The notes beneath the pieces are model-generated. The model was not told where the DNA came from, did not search any database, and saw only the letters and a list, made by a program, of their open reading frames with translations. A stretch of 64,000 nt of DNA from Pantoea cypripedii. Lineage in GTDB: Bacteria; Pseudomonadota; Gammaproteobacteria; Enterobacterales; Enterobacteriaceae. The DNA is taken from the NCBI RefSeq assembly GCF_002095535.1, contig NZ_MLJI01000002.1, positions 629,786 through 693,785 of the forward strand, in the 5' to 3' direction. A program made the translations under genes and the position numbers. The stretch's first letter is position 1. Each line of letters starts with the position of its first letter. This document shows positions 8,914-17,920 of the stretch, piece after piece.

Positions 8914-10173
8914 ATGACTACCCCTTCTGGCGATAAAAAGTACCTGCCTCGTCTGGCAGCCGTGGTAATAACGGGATTCCTTGCCGGACTGGCAGGAATG
9001 CTACTCGCCATGATTCTACACAGCATTCAGCATCTCGCTTTTGGCTACAGCATGGACCGGGTCATCAGCCCGGAATCTTTTCTGCAAGGGGTAACGGATT
9101 CACAGCACCTGCGCCGTATTGCGGCCATTGTGACCGGGGGTATTGTCGCCGGGTGTGGCTGGTGGCTGCTCGGCCGCTATGGGCGCAAGCGGGTCTCTGT
9201 CGCCGCAGCTGTTGCGCCATCTGGCGCCCGGATGCCGATGGGAACCACCACCCTGCATGCATTGCTGCAAATCATCACCGTAGCACTGGGATCTCCGCTG
9301 GGGCGTGAGGTTGCACCACGGGAAATGGGCGCGCTGGCAGGGGGATTTATGGCGCGCCGGGTGGGACTGGATCCCGACGAAACCCGCACGCTGATTGCCT
9401 GTGGTGCCGGTGCTGGCCTGGCTGCGGTTTACAACGTGCCGCTGGCGGGCGCGCTGTTCAGCCTTGAAGTGCTGCTGCTGTCGTTCAGCTGGGAGAAAGC
9501 GCTGGCCGCCATCATCACCTCCGCCATCGCAGCCTGGACGGCAACGCTGGGGCTGGGCAATGAATCACAATATCACTTTACCTCGGGCACCCTTTCCCAC
9601 TCTTTCCTGGCATGGGCGATTGTTGCGGGTCCGGTGCTGGGCAGTGCCGCATGGCTGTTTCGTAAAAGCACCGGTGCCGCCCGCGCCGGTGTGCGTGCCA
9701 ACTGGCAGATGCCGGTTTTTTGTTTACTGGCATTCGCGCTGCTCGCTGTTCTCAGCCTCCATTTCCCCCGGCTACCGGGCAACGGTAAAGGGCCAATGCA
9801 GCTGGCCCTGAGTGACAGTATTGATTATCGCGATGCGGCGTTACTGCTCGGGCTGAAGATGGTAGTCATTCTGGCGGTGCTGCGCGGCGGAGCCGAAGGT
9901 GGGCTACTCACCCCGGGATTGACCGTCGGGGGGCTGCTGAGCCTGCTGCTGTGCTTTCTCTGGCAACTGGCCTTCCCCGGCGGTGACAACGGCAGTTTTG
10001 CGCTGGTGGGCGGTGCCGCCTTCCTCGCAGCATCAATGCAAATGCCGCTGACCGCCGTGACGCTGGTGATGGAGTTTACCCACATGGATCATGACTATTT
10101 TGTTCCCGCCCTGCTGTGCGCCGCAGGTGCTTTCATTACCTGCCGGGTGCTGGAGAAAAAGCACGCATTCTGA
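8914..10173 (+). CDS. ClC-family chloride channel/transporter protein
   Basis: The 419-residue membrane protein has the ClC architecture of about ten re-entrant helices. GSPLGREVAPREMGALAGG holds the conserved G-R-E of the ClC filter region with the putative gating glutamate at residue 132. Usually this reads GREGP; here it is GREVAP, so the protein belongs to a divergent branch. A later GGLLTPGLTVGGLLS block matches the GxFxP filter region. There is no cytoplasmic CBS domain. ClC antiporters move chloride or fluoride against protons, but the ion is not predictable here. The stop codon lies 10 bases before the end of the convergent LysR gene. Confidence 0.85.
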   Translation: MTTPSGDKKYLPRLAAVVITGFLAGLAGMLLAMILHSIQHLAFGYSMDRVISPESFLQGVTDSQHLRRIAAIVTGGIVAGCGWWLLGRYGRKRVSVAAAVAPSGARMPMGTTTLHALLQIITVALGSPLGREVAPREMGALAGGFMARRVGLDPDETRTLIACGAGAGLAAVYNVPLAGALFSLEVLLLSFSWEKALAAIITSAIAAWTATLGLGNESQYHFTSGTLSHSFLAWAIVAGPVLGSAAWLFRKSTGAARAGVRANWQMPVFCLLAFALLAVLSLHFPRLPGNGKGPMQLALSDSIDYRDAALLLGLKMVVILAVLRGGAEGGLLTPGLTVGGLLSLLLCFLWQLAFPGGDNGSFALVGGAAFLAASMQMPLTAVTLVMEFTHMDHDYFVPALLCAAGAFITCRVLEKKHAF

Positions 10174-10183
10174 TGCGCGTTCC

Positions 10184-11074
10184 TCAATTTGCCCGGTTCA
10201 GACGCCAGACCAGGGTTTGCCGGGCATGGGCAATCCTTGGCTGCCGCAATGCGCTGGGCAGCCAGACCAGGTTATAACGAATGTCGGTATCCCCCACGGG
10301 GGCGTGCAGAGCAACCAATTCGCCGTTGTCGATATGCTGCTGGCACAAAAACAGCGGCATCACCGACCAGCCAAATCCCTGTAGCAGCAGGCTACGCAGA
10401 CCCCGTAAATCCTGGCCTACCAGCGCTGGCAACAGGGTTTGGTATTTGATGCGATTTTTATCCAGCCAGTGATCGATCAGCGAAAGCTCAAGGTTATACG
10501 CCAGCAGCGGCTCCTGCAGCAGGGCCGTCGCACAATCGTGGTGGGTATGGATCCGCTGCGCCACCTCAGGGGCGGCTACCGCCACCACCTTATCGCTAAA
10601 GATAACTTCCCCTTTGAGACGGCTATCAGTCACCGGATGCGCGGTAATCCCCAGATCACAGTGACCTTCAATCACCATTTGCGCCACCAGCGGGCCATCG
10701 CCGGTATGCATATGTACCCGGATACCGCTTTGTAGCAACGGCAACAGCTCCCCGGCCAGTTTATCCGCCATAAAATCGGCGTGTCCGATGATCTGCAAAG
10801 TACCGCTGACATCCATCGAACGCGCCCTCGCCGAAGCGAGTGCAGATTCGGCGGTATCGAGGGAGTTGCCGATATCCGCCGCCAAATCCTCAGCCGCTGG
10901 CGTGGGTATGACCCCTTGTGGCTGGCGTTCAAATAACGGCCGCCCGATCGCCACTTCCAGACCGCTGATGTGCTGAGATACCGCAGGTTGCGTCAGGTTC
11001 AACGCTCTGGCCGCGCCGGAGATTGATCGCTGACGGTAAACTTCCATAAAGGTGCGCAAACGAACCAGTGACAT
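10184..11074 (-). CDS. LysR-family regulator of the adjacent aldehyde dehydrogenase
   Basis: The 296-residue protein is a typical LysR member: a winged helix-turn-helix at residues 3-60 (ISGAARALNLTQPAVSQHISGLE) and a substrate-binding-like domain from about 90. It diverges from the coniferyl-aldehyde-dehydrogenase-like gene across 110 bases, the usual layout for a LysR protein and its target. Control of 11185-12609 is therefore likely but inferred. GGGGATGT precedes the ATG. It converges on the ClC gene with almost no gap. Confidence 0.9.
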   Translation of the reverse strand: MSLVRLRTFMEVYRQRSISGAARALNLTQPAVSQHISGLEVAIGRPLFERQPQGVIPTPAAEDLAADIGNSLDTAESALASARARSMDVSGTLQIIGHADFMADKLAGELLPLLQSGIRVHMHTGDGPLVAQMVIEGHCDLGITAHPVTDSRLKGEVIFSDKVVAVAAPEVAQRIHTHHDCATALLQEPLLAYNLELSLIDHWLDKNRIKYQTLLPALVGQDLRGLRSLLLQGFGWSVMPLFLCQQHIDNGELVALHAPVGDTDIRYNLVWLPSALRQPRIAHARQTLVWRLNRAN

Positions 11075-11184
11075 ACATCCCCATAAATTAATTTATACCC
11101 CCACGAAAATAGCCTTGTTAGCCGTGGAAATCCAGCGCGGTTAAGCTTGTCGCATCTTAAGTAAACGCATTCAGACAGGAAAAG

Positions 11185-12609
11185 ATGATGAACAACGCTC
11201 CCCATGATCAACAGCTGCAGCACATCCTGCATACGATGAAAAATGCCCATTTGCAGGCGGGTCCGGCTTCAGCTGAATTACGTCGTGACCGCCTGATGCG
11301 CAGCATCGCGCTGATCCGTGATAACCATGCTGCCATCAGCGCCGCCATCAGCGCGGACTTCGGCCATCGCAGCCTGTACCAGACCATGGCGGCTGACCTG
11401 GTCACCACCATCAATATGCTGCAACATTCCGCTGATAATCTGGCGCAATGGATGGAACCGGAAACAGCCGAAGTCCCGGTTCCGGGGATGCAGGCGTGGA
11501 TTGCACCGCAGCCGCTTGGCGTGGTGGGCATCATCAGTCCGTGGAATTTCCCCATCAACCTCGCTTTCGGTCCGCTGGCAGGCGTGTTTGCCGCCGGTAA
11601 TACGGCGATGCTGAAGCCCTCGGAGCTGACGCCGAAAACCTCAGAACTGCTGGCTGAACTGGTCGCGCGTTATTTCGACCCACAGGAGCTGACCGTGGTG
11701 CTGGGGGATGCCGATGTCGGACAGGCGTTTAGCCGTTTACCGTTCGACCATTTGGTGTTCACCGGCAGCACCGCCGTGGGTAAACATGTGATGCGTGCTG
11801 CCGCAGAGAACCTGGTGCCGGTAACGCTGGAGCTGGGCGGTAAATCGCCGGTGGTGCTGGATGTGGATGCCGATGCCGCGCTGGCCGCCGCCAGAACCAT
11901 GACCATTAAAACCTTTAACGCCGGACAGATCTGTATTTCACCGGATTACCTGCTGCTGCCACCGCAGGCTGAAGCCGCATTTGTCACCGCCGCCAGCGAC
12001 TTTATGCGCCAGGCATTTCCGACTGTCCAGGCGAACCCGGATTACACGGCAATCATCAGCGATCGTCATTATCAGCGCCTGCTTGCGGTGCTTGACGATG
12101 CGAAAAGCAAAGGCGCACGGGTGGTTAGCCTGGCGCCTGAGGGGGAGCCGGATTTCGATGCCCGCAGCAGAAAAATCGCGCCGCATCTGGTGCTCGATGT
12201 CAGCGAAGACATGCTGATCATGCAGGAAGAGATCTTTGGCCCGCTGCTGCCAGTGAAAACCTATGCATCGTCCGTCAGTGAAGCCATTGCTTACATCAAT
12301 GCGCATCCGCGCCCGCTGGCTGCCTACTATTTTGGTAACGATCCGCTGCGTCAGCAGCAGATGGCACAACAAACAACATCTGGTGCACTGGTCATCAATG
12401 ATGTCATGACCCATGCTTCTCTCGACAGTTTACCGTTCGGTGGTGTCGGCGCGTCAGGTATCGGCGCTTACCACGGCATTCACGGTTTCCGCCGCTTCAG
12501 CCACGCCAAACCAGTGGTGATTCAGGACGAAGCGGGAACCACTAACCTGCGGTTGCGTGCGCCTTATCAGGAAAAAACGGCCATCATCGCCGCGATGCTT
12601 AATCAGTAA
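11185..12609 (+). CDS. coniferyl aldehyde dehydrogenase-like NAD(P)-dependent aldehyde dehydrogenase
   Basis: The 474-residue protein is a member of the aldehyde dehydrogenase superfamily. The cofactor-binding region includes SPWNFPINLAF (119-129) and FTGSTAVGK (192-200). The general-base glutamate is Glu216 in LELGGK and the catalytic nucleophile is Cys250 in FNAGQICISPDY. The short length and the AWIAPQPLGVVGIISPWNFP region fit the coniferyl-aldehyde subgroup, which oxidises aromatic aldehydes from lignin-type phenylpropanoids to acids. That is a sensible activity for a plant-associated bacterium. It is followed after 47 bases by a DJ-1/PfpI protein on the same strand, so both may answer carbonyl stress. 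Substrate specificity is inferred. Confidence 0.85.
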   Translation: MMNNAPHDQQLQHILHTMKNAHLQAGPASAELRRDRLMRSIALIRDNHAAISAAISADFGHRSLYQTMAADLVTTINMLQHSADNLAQWMEPETAEVPVPGMQAWIAPQPLGVVGIISPWNFPINLAFGPLAGVFAAGNTAMLKPSELTPKTSELLAELVARYFDPQELTVVLGDADVGQAFSRLPFDHLVFTGSTAVGKHVMRAAAENLVPVTLELGGKSPVVLDVDADAALAAARTMTIKTFNAGQICISPDYLLLPPQAEAAFVTAASDFMRQAFPTVQANPDYTAIISDRHYQRLLAVLDDAKSKGARVVSLAPEGEPDFDARSRKIAPHLVLDVSEDMLIMQEEIFGPLLPVKTYASSVSEAIAYINAHPRPLAAYYFGNDPLRQQQMAQQTTSGALVINDVMTHASLDSLPFGGVGASGIGAYHGIHGFRRFSHAKPVVIQDEAGTTNLRLRAPYQEKTAIIAAMLNQ

Positions 12610-12656
12610 CTCCAGACCCAACAGCAGTCATTCACTACGTAACCTGAGGATTTTTC

Positions 12657-13337
12657 ATGAAAGTTTTAATGGTACTGACGTCACACGAAGAACTGGGGAA
12701 TACCGGCAAGAAAACCGGATTCTGGCTGGAAGAGTTTGCTGCACCTTACTATGTGTTTAAAGATGCGGGTGCAGAGATTGTGCTGGCCTCTCCGGCAGGC
12801 GGACAGCCACCGCTGGATCCGAAAAGCGATCTGCCCGATTTCCAGACCGCAATGACCGACCGTTTTAAAGCCGACCCGGCGGCGCAGCAGGCGCTGGCGA
12901 CTACCGTGAAGCTGGATACCGTTGACCAGGCGGCGTTCGACACCGTGTTTTACCCTGGTGGTCACGGCCCGCTGTGGGATCTGGCCGAGTCAGCCACATC
13001 CATTCAGTTGATTGAGTCTTTCGAACGCTCAGGTAAACCGATTGGCTTCGTGTGTCATGCACCGGGCGCACTGCGCCATGTCAAAGCCGCCAATGGCGAA
13101 CCGTTAGTGAAAGGTAAGCAGGTCACCGGTTTTACCAACAGCGAAGAAGCGGCGGTGGAACTGACGGATGTGGTGCCGTTCCTGATCGAAGATGAATTTA
13201 TCGCCCAGGGCGCTAAGTACCAGAAAGGTGCAGACTGGATGCCGTTTGTGGTGGAAGATGGCAATCTGGTCACCGGACAAAACCCGGCCAGCTCCGAAGA
13301 TGTCGCCAAACGTCTGCTGAGCAAACTGGCTAATTAA
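12657..13337 (+). CDS. DJ-1/PfpI-family protein (type 1 glutamine amidotransferase-like, possible glyoxalase III)
   Basis: The 226-residue protein has the class I glutamine-amidotransferase-like fold of the DJ-1/PfpI/Hsp31 superfamily. The nucleophilic elbow is GFVCHAPGAL with Cys133 followed by His134. An acidic residue sits near residue 25 (LEEF), and YPGGHGPLWDL lies before the elbow. These are the features of Hsp31/glyoxalase-III-type enzymes, which turn methylglyoxal into lactate without glutathione. It follows an aldehyde dehydrogenase, which fits aldehyde detoxification. TGAGGATTTTTC gives a good ribosome site. A clear terminator follows the stop. Confidence 0.87.
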   Translation: MKVLMVLTSHEELGNTGKKTGFWLEEFAAPYYVFKDAGAEIVLASPAGGQPPLDPKSDLPDFQTAMTDRFKADPAAQQALATTVKLDTVDQAAFDTVFYPGGHGPLWDLAESATSIQLIESFERSGKPIGFVCHAPGALRHVKAANGEPLVKGKQVTGFTNSEEAAVELTDVVPFLIEDEFIAQGAKYQKGADWMPFVVEDGNLVTGQNPASSEDVAKRLLSKLAN

Positions 13338-13346
13338 TCATTGCCG

Positions 13347-13382
13347 CCCGCAATCCTGAGAGGGATTGCGGGCTGTTTTTTT
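13347..13382 (+). terminator. rho-independent terminator
   Basis: A perfect 10-bp stem (CCCGCAATCC / GGATTGCGGG) with a 6-base loop is followed by CTG and seven Ts. It ends the aldehyde dehydrogenase/DJ-1 unit and abuts the 3' end of the convergent MFS gene. Confidence 0.9.
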
Positions 13383-14580
13383 ATGCTAATACCCTCAGCC
13401 GCTTGCGCTGCACCAGCCATATCAGCAACGCGCAGCCTGTCAGGACCATCTCACCCGCAGTGATCCCCGACCAGCCCCCCAGTTGCCACAACGTGCCCGC
13501 CAGAGAAGAACCGATCGCCCCACCGATGAAATTGCTGACCACAAACGCCGTATTCAGGCGACTCCTTGCCGTGACATCCACCGCAAATAATCGCGTTTGA
13601 TTGAGTACGTTAGTGGCCTGAATGGCGATATCCAGCAGCAACACCGCAGCCAGAATGGCGAGAATGGAGGAACCGCCTATTTCGGCAATGATCAGGGACA
13701 CCATCACCAGCAGCAGCGCCCCACCGGTGGCACCCGCTGACCAGCCGCGATCGTGCAATCGTCCGGCACGTCGCGCCGCCAGCGCCCCAGCCAACCCCAC
13801 AAGGCCGACCAGGCCAATCTGGCTGGCACTGTAACCGTAGGGAGCCGAGCTGAGTAAAAAAGTGAGCCCGGTCCAGAACAGCGTGAAGACTGAAAACCCA
13901 ATGGCACCGAGGATCAGCGTAACCTGCACGGTAGGATGCTGGCGCACGACCGTGATAATAGAACCCAGCAGTTGCGGGTAAGAACCCGCTACGCGTTTTT
14001 GATCGGCTGGCAAAGACCGTAACAGAATCAGGGCCAGAGCCAGCGTCATCAGCGCCGCGAGAACATATATCGCACGCCAACCGAAGGCATCGGCCACCAG
14101 TCCGCTGACTGTGCGCGAAGCCAGAATACCGGTCAGCACACCTGAAACCACGGTGCCGACAATTTTGCCGCGCTGGTGATCCGCCGCCAGATCGCCCGCT
14201 AACGGAATCAGTAGCTGGCCCGTCACCGTGGTGAGGCCGACAAAAAACAGTGAAGCCAGCAGGACGCTAAACGTGGGTGCGAAAGCACAGGCCATTAACG
14301 CCAGGGCAGATACCGCCATAATGGTGGGAATCAGGCGGCGGCGATCGTGGCTATCTCCGAGCGGAACCAGTAACAGCACACCTAATGCATAGCCAATCTG
14401 CGTCAGGGTGACCAGCAATCCGGCATGGCTATATGAAACGTGAAATGCGTTGCCAATATAATCGAGCAGGGGTTGCACCCAGTAAAGGTTCCCTACCGCT
14501 ATCCCCCCGGCGATCGAGAATAATAAGGTCAGGCTTTTGGTCATTCCCACAGAGTGAGAGGCATGTGCCGCTTTGGCCAC
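13381..14580 (-). CDS. MFS transporter (12-helix drug/sugar efflux type)
   Basis: This is a 399-residue membrane protein with about twelve hydrophobic segments, the loop 2-3 motif PLGDSHDRRR, and a first helix beginning LTLLFSIAGGIAVGNLYWVQPLL. It resembles YnfM/YtfF-like and sugar-efflux-like MFS proteins. The frame is open to an ATG at 14712, but AAAGGAG lies five bases before a GTG at 14580, so I take that start; the extra 44 residues upstream look like a leader. It diverges from an AraC-type regulator, which probably controls it. The exported compound is unknown. Confidence 0.85.
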   Translation of the reverse strand: MAKAAHASHSVGMTKSLTLLFSIAGGIAVGNLYWVQPLLDYIGNAFHVSYSHAGLLVTLTQIGYALGVLLLVPLGDSHDRRRLIPTIMAVSALALMACAFAPTFSVLLASLFFVGLTTVTGQLLIPLAGDLAADHQRGKIVGTVVSGVLTGILASRTVSGLVADAFGWRAIYVLAALMTLALALILLRSLPADQKRVAGSYPQLLGSIITVVRQHPTVQVTLILGAIGFSVFTLFWTGLTFLLSSAPYGYSASQIGLVGLVGLAGALAARRAGRLHDRGWSAGATGGALLLVMVSLIIAEIGGSSILAILAAVLLLDIAIQATNVLNQTRLFAVDVTARSRLNTAFVVSNFIGGAIGSSLAGTLWQLGGWSGITAGEMVLTGCALLIWLVQRKRLRVLA

Positions 14581-14785
14581 GTTTTCTCCTTTCATTTTTG
14601 CATTGAGTGAATTAACAGGATTGGGATCGGAACAGCATGTGGAGTTATCAAGGTGTGATAAGGACATAACCAACAGTATCAATGATAATCGCTGGCTGGC
14701 CTTTTTTAGCAAAATGTTAGCGCAAAATGAATCGCGTAAAGGTGAATAGTGTTATGAGCGAAAATCATAGATGCAGTTAAAAAAC

Positions 14786-14823
14786 GCGCGATAAATCGCG
14801 CCGCTACCGCTCCGTGCGGTTAT
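14786..14823 (+). repeat. REP-like palindromic repeat, copy B
   Basis: It carries the same 22-base core as copy A (GCGCGAT-AA-ATCGCGC then CGCTAC) and nearly the same tail (CGCTCCGTGCGGTTAT; one base differs). It is followed 38 bases later by the second repeat type. Confidence 0.8.
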
Positions 14824-14861
14824 TGACCTGGTCGGCATCAATGCTGCCCCAACAGGCGTAG

Positions 14862-14906
14862 GGTGCGAATTTATTCGCACCAGGAATTGACGATCAAGAC
14901 GGTAGC
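14862..14906 (+). repeat. second repeat type (palindrome plus conserved tail), copy 1
   Basis: A perfect 8-bp palindrome (GGTGCGAA-TTTA-TTCGCACC) is followed by AGGAATTGACGATCAAGACG and GTAGC. The same unit occurs at 52756-52800 with only two differences in the tail. Both copies lie close downstream of a REP-like core, so the two form a composite element. Confidence 0.75.
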
Positions 14907-14966
14907 GACAGAATCGGGGCGTTAACAGATACTATTAACCTTTACCCGCGATATTGTGAGCGTTTT

Positions 14967-15923
14967 ATGGATCCGTTATCCGATGTGCTTCAGCTATTGT
15001 CCGCCCAAAGCTATATCACCACCGGACAAACCACCGGAGCATGCTGGTCGATGCGCTATCCCGGATTTTCCGGGATGAAGTTTATGGCAGTGCATAAAGG
15101 AAAAATCTGGTTCCGTCTGGTCGCTGAAGATCACTGGCGTGCGCTTACTGCCGGTGACGGGATGATTATCACCCGTTCTGCGCCATTTATCCTGGCCTCC
15201 GATCCTGCCCTTACCCCGGTCGCGTCCGCCACCGTGCCTTATGTCAGAAAAAATGGCCTCGCCGATTACGGCGGTGACGACAGCCTGCTGCTGGCAGGCA
15301 AAATGGAAATCGATCCGGTCTCCGCAGAGCAGTTGCTGGATCTGCTGCCGCTGGTGATTCCGTTGCACGCCGACTCGGAGTCCTCCTCAACGCTCAGTTG
15401 GCTGATGACCCGACTGCATGCCGAAAGCCAGTCTAACCGCCCAGGGTCCGCCGTCGCCGGGAATCATCTGATGCATCTGGTGATGATTGAAGGTATCCGC
15501 AGTTGGGTGCTCTCTGACGAGGCGCAGTTACAGGGCTGGATGGGGGCGTTGCGCGATACGCGCATTATGCGTGCAATCACCGCCATTCACGCCGAACCGG
15601 CAAAAAACTGGCATCTGATGGAACTGGCGAACATCGCCGGGATGTCACGGGCCGGGTTTGCGCGTCGCTTCAGCGAAACTACCGGCACCTCCCCGCTGAA
15701 TTATGTCACGCACTGGCGCATGCAGATTGCCAGCAAAGCCCTCAGACTGAGTGCCGAACCGATCAAGCAACTGGCGTTCCGCCTCGGCTATGCCTCCGAA
15801 AGCACCTTCAGTACCGTCTTCAGGCGCGTTTATGGGTTACCGCCGTCAGCACATCGGCTGGCAAAACAGGACGGTCCGCTGCAGCGTCTGGCCCCTTTCG
15901 CTGCCAATGAAGACGCAAAATGA
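14967..15923 (+). CDS. AraC-family regulator with N-terminal cupin domain
   Basis: The 318-residue protein has an N-terminal AraC-binding/cupin-like domain (about 10-200, with CWSMRYPGFSGMKFMAV and a VAGNHLMHLVMIEGIR stretch). The C-terminal part has two helix-turn-helix motifs (about 215-305: WHLMELANIAGMSRAGFARRFSE, then PIKQLAFRLGYASESTFSTVFRR). This layout is common in AraC proteins that sit next to and control an oxidoreductase or an efflux pump. It diverges from the MFS gene ending at 13381, its probable target. A second MFS gene follows on the same strand at 16089. Confidence 0.9.
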   Translation: MDPLSDVLQLLSAQSYITTGQTTGACWSMRYPGFSGMKFMAVHKGKIWFRLVAEDHWRALTAGDGMIITRSAPFILASDPALTPVASATVPYVRKNGLADYGGDDSLLLAGKMEIDPVSAEQLLDLLPLVIPLHADSESSSTLSWLMTRLHAESQSNRPGSAVAGNHLMHLVMIEGIRSWVLSDEAQLQGWMGALRDTRIMRAITAIHAEPAKNWHLMELANIAGMSRAGFARRFSETTGTSPLNYVTHWRMQIASKALRLSAEPIKQLAFRLGYASESTFSTVFRRVYGLPPSAHRLAKQDGPLQRLAPFAANEDAK

Positions 15924-16088
15924 GATTTTCACAAAACAAATTTAGATTTTAGATTATTAAAAATCTCAACTCACCTCTGTAACATACACTCCAGACACCA
16001 AACCGCTCAGTGGTTCCGCCTGCAACTTATACATTCATCAGTACGGTAGCGACCTACTGCCGTGGGTCCGCACCTCTTTGGAATAAAC

Positions 16089-17444
16089 ATGCATATAAAA
16101 AACACCACTCAGGACAAGCTGTTCACCACAGCGGTGTGTCTGGGTTTCGTTCTGGTCCAGCTTGATGTCAGCATCGTTAACGTCGGGCTGGAAACCCTGC
16201 GGCAGAATTTCCATGCCGGGATCGCTGACCTCGAATGGGTGATGAATACCTATTCCCTGCTTTTTGCCTCGCTACTGCTGGGTGCCGGTACGCTGGGCGA
16301 TCGCTTTGGCGTCAGGAATATCTTTGTCACGGGCATTTTAATCTTTATTGGTGCGTCACTGAGCTGTGCCTTTGCGCCCAGCATCTACTGGCTGGATATC
16401 GCACGCGGCATTCAGGGGGTGGGCGCTGCCCTGCTGGTCCCGAGTTCGCTGACGCTGCTGCGCCAGTATTTCGCTGATGGCAAGGCGCGAGCCGGGGCGA
16501 TCGCCCTGTGGGCGGCGTCAGGCAGTTTTGCACTGGCTGCGGGCCCGGTCGCGGGGGGATTTCTGATTAAGCTACTGGGCTGGAAAAGTATTTTCCTGAT
16601 CAATGTGCCGGTCGGTCTGCTGAGTGTGTTTTTTACCCTGCGCTTTGCCCCGATCAGCCCGCGCTTTAACCGAAACATTAACTTTGCCAGCCAGACGCTG
16701 ATTGTTCTGGCGCTCGGGCTGCTGACCTTTACCCTGACCGAATCCGGGCGCTTTGGCTGGGATAGCCGTATTACCTTATCGTCTTTGCTGGCCGGGCTGA
16801 TCGCGCTGGCGTTGTTTATTCGCGGTGAGAAAAAGTCTGCGGACCCGGTGGTGCTGCCATCAGTGCTCAGCAATAAGCTGATCGTCAGTGGGGTAATCAT
16901 CGGATTTCTCTGCAACATGGTGTTTTATGGTGCGGTGTTCATTTTCAGTATTTTTTTCCAGAGCGAACTGAAACTCACCGCCTTACAGGCTGGCCTGGCT
17001 TTTCTGCCAATGATGCTGTGTACCGCGCTGGTGAATTTCAGCAGTGGCAGATTGGGGCGATTGTTTCGTCTGCGCGGGTTGTCGGGCGTGGGTAGCCTGG
17101 TGAGTTTTGTCGGGTTCGCTTTGCTGTTGTTGATTAAGCCTGACTGGGGAGCTTATCAGCTGTTTATCCCGATGATGCTACTGGGTGCCGGAACGTCTCT
17201 GGCGATGCCCGGTGTGGCTAACCTGATTTTTGCGCAGGCGACGCATGAGGAAGCCGGATCGGCGTCAGCCCTCTTTTCCTGCGCACGACAGATGGGAGGG
17301 GTAATGGGCGTTGCGGTGTTCGGCCTGATTATCAGTGCCAGTGGTGATGAAAATCTGATTGGCGGCCTGAAAATGGTGGCGGCAACCGCCATGTTGATGA
17401 CGCTGATTTGGTTAACCATCAGCAAAACCCGTTTACCGGCATAA
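16089..17444 (+). CDS. MFS transporter, DHA2 (EmrB/QacA) 14-helix type
   Basis: The 451-residue inner-membrane protein has about fourteen hydrophobic segments. VLVQLDVSIVNVGLETL in helix 1 is the DHA2 signature (the usual form is LD-x-T-IVN-x-AL), and GTLGDRFGVRNIF is motif A. Helix 5 holds the antiporter motif C-like GPVAGGFLI. Family members extrude drugs, dyes and bile-salt-like compounds using protons. I start at ATG 16089 (TTTGGAATAAAC upstream) and not at the in-frame GTG 16062, whose extra residues do not look like part of the family. It is preceded by an AraC regulator. Confidence 0.87.
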   Translation: MHIKNTTQDKLFTTAVCLGFVLVQLDVSIVNVGLETLRQNFHAGIADLEWVMNTYSLLFASLLLGAGTLGDRFGVRNIFVTGILIFIGASLSCAFAPSIYWLDIARGIQGVGAALLVPSSLTLLRQYFADGKARAGAIALWAASGSFALAAGPVAGGFLIKLLGWKSIFLINVPVGLLSVFFTLRFAPISPRFNRNINFASQTLIVLALGLLTFTLTESGRFGWDSRITLSSLLAGLIALALFIRGEKKSADPVVLPSVLSNKLIVSGVIIGFLCNMVFYGAVFIFSIFFQSELKLTALQAGLAFLPMMLCTALVNFSSGRLGRLFRLRGLSGVGSLVSFVGFALLLLIKPDWGAYQLFIPMMLLGAGTSLAMPGVANLIFAQATHEEAGSASALFSCARQMGGVMGVAVFGLIISASGDENLIGGLKMVAATAMLMTLIWLTISKTRLPA

Positions 17445-17457
17445 AACGGTGTGACAC

Positions 17458-17480
17458 AGGCCGGAAGGCGATTCCGGCCT
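17458..17480. terminator. hairpin between convergent genes
   Basis: A perfect 9-bp stem (AGGCCGGAA / TTCCGGCCT) with a 5-base loop lies between the ends of the DHA2 transporter and pptA. It has no strong T-run on either side but is placed as a bidirectional terminator. Confidence 0.6.
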
Positions 17481-17488
17481 GCATAAAC

Positions 17489-17719
17489 TTAGTATTGGTA
17501 ACCTGGTTTTTTAATTAACTCAGCTAAATGCGGTTTGATGATGGTGTCATAAACGTCACCCTTCCATTTTTCGGATGGAATTTCATTCAGTGCAACGGAT
17601 ACCGCATCGTCAGTGGTGCCCAGATGTTTTACCAGCGCAGCGGTAATATCATCAGCCAGCGCTGCTAGCTGTTGTTCCGTCAGGTTACGTGGCAAACATT
17701 TAATATCTACGTGTGGCAT
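17489..17719 (-). CDS. pptA: 4-oxalocrotonate-tautomerase-family protein PptA
   Basis: The 76-residue protein begins MPHVDIKCLPRNLTEQQ and ends LIKKPGYQY, which closely follows E. coli PptA (YdcE). After removal of Met, the N-terminal Pro is the catalytic base of the tautomerase superfamily, which interconverts 2-hydroxymuconate or phenylpyruvate tautomers. The physiological substrate of PptA is not known. The gene diverges from a LysR gene at 17921, a likely regulator. The ribosome site (AAGGAT) precedes the ATG. Confidence 0.88.
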   Translation of the reverse strand: MPHVDIKCLPRNLTEQQLAALADDITAALVKHLGTTDDAVSVALNEIPSEKWKGDVYDTIIKPHLAELIKKPGYQY

Positions 17720-17920
17720 TTTTTATCCTTACGGGTGATTTCTACTGCATTTTACTTTACCTGTCGGAGAGTTCCCCGGAAAATGAACCCAATCCCGCCC
17801 GGATTGTGTTCATATCCTCCCCCTCGTCGGTGTCTTACCGCTTTACTCTTAACCTTATCTGACAGGTTAACTTCTGACTATGGTGTAAAAACAGGATGTA
17901 CTGATGAAGGAATTTCATTA

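Larger units (their letters stand above)
14581..14966. promoter_or_regulatory. divergent intergenic region between MFS and AraC genes
   Basis: This stretch of 386 bases holds the start regions of both genes plus two repeat elements (14786-14823 and 14862-14906). No convincing operator was recognised. The first 130 bases could encode an N-terminal extension of the MFS protein, but the ribosome site argues against it. Confidence 0.5.

Noticed and set aside
14581..14712. N-terminal extension of the MFS protein
   Set aside because: The frame is open, but a strong ribosome site (AAAGGAG) lies directly before the GTG at 14580 and the extra residues do not look like an MFS N-terminus.
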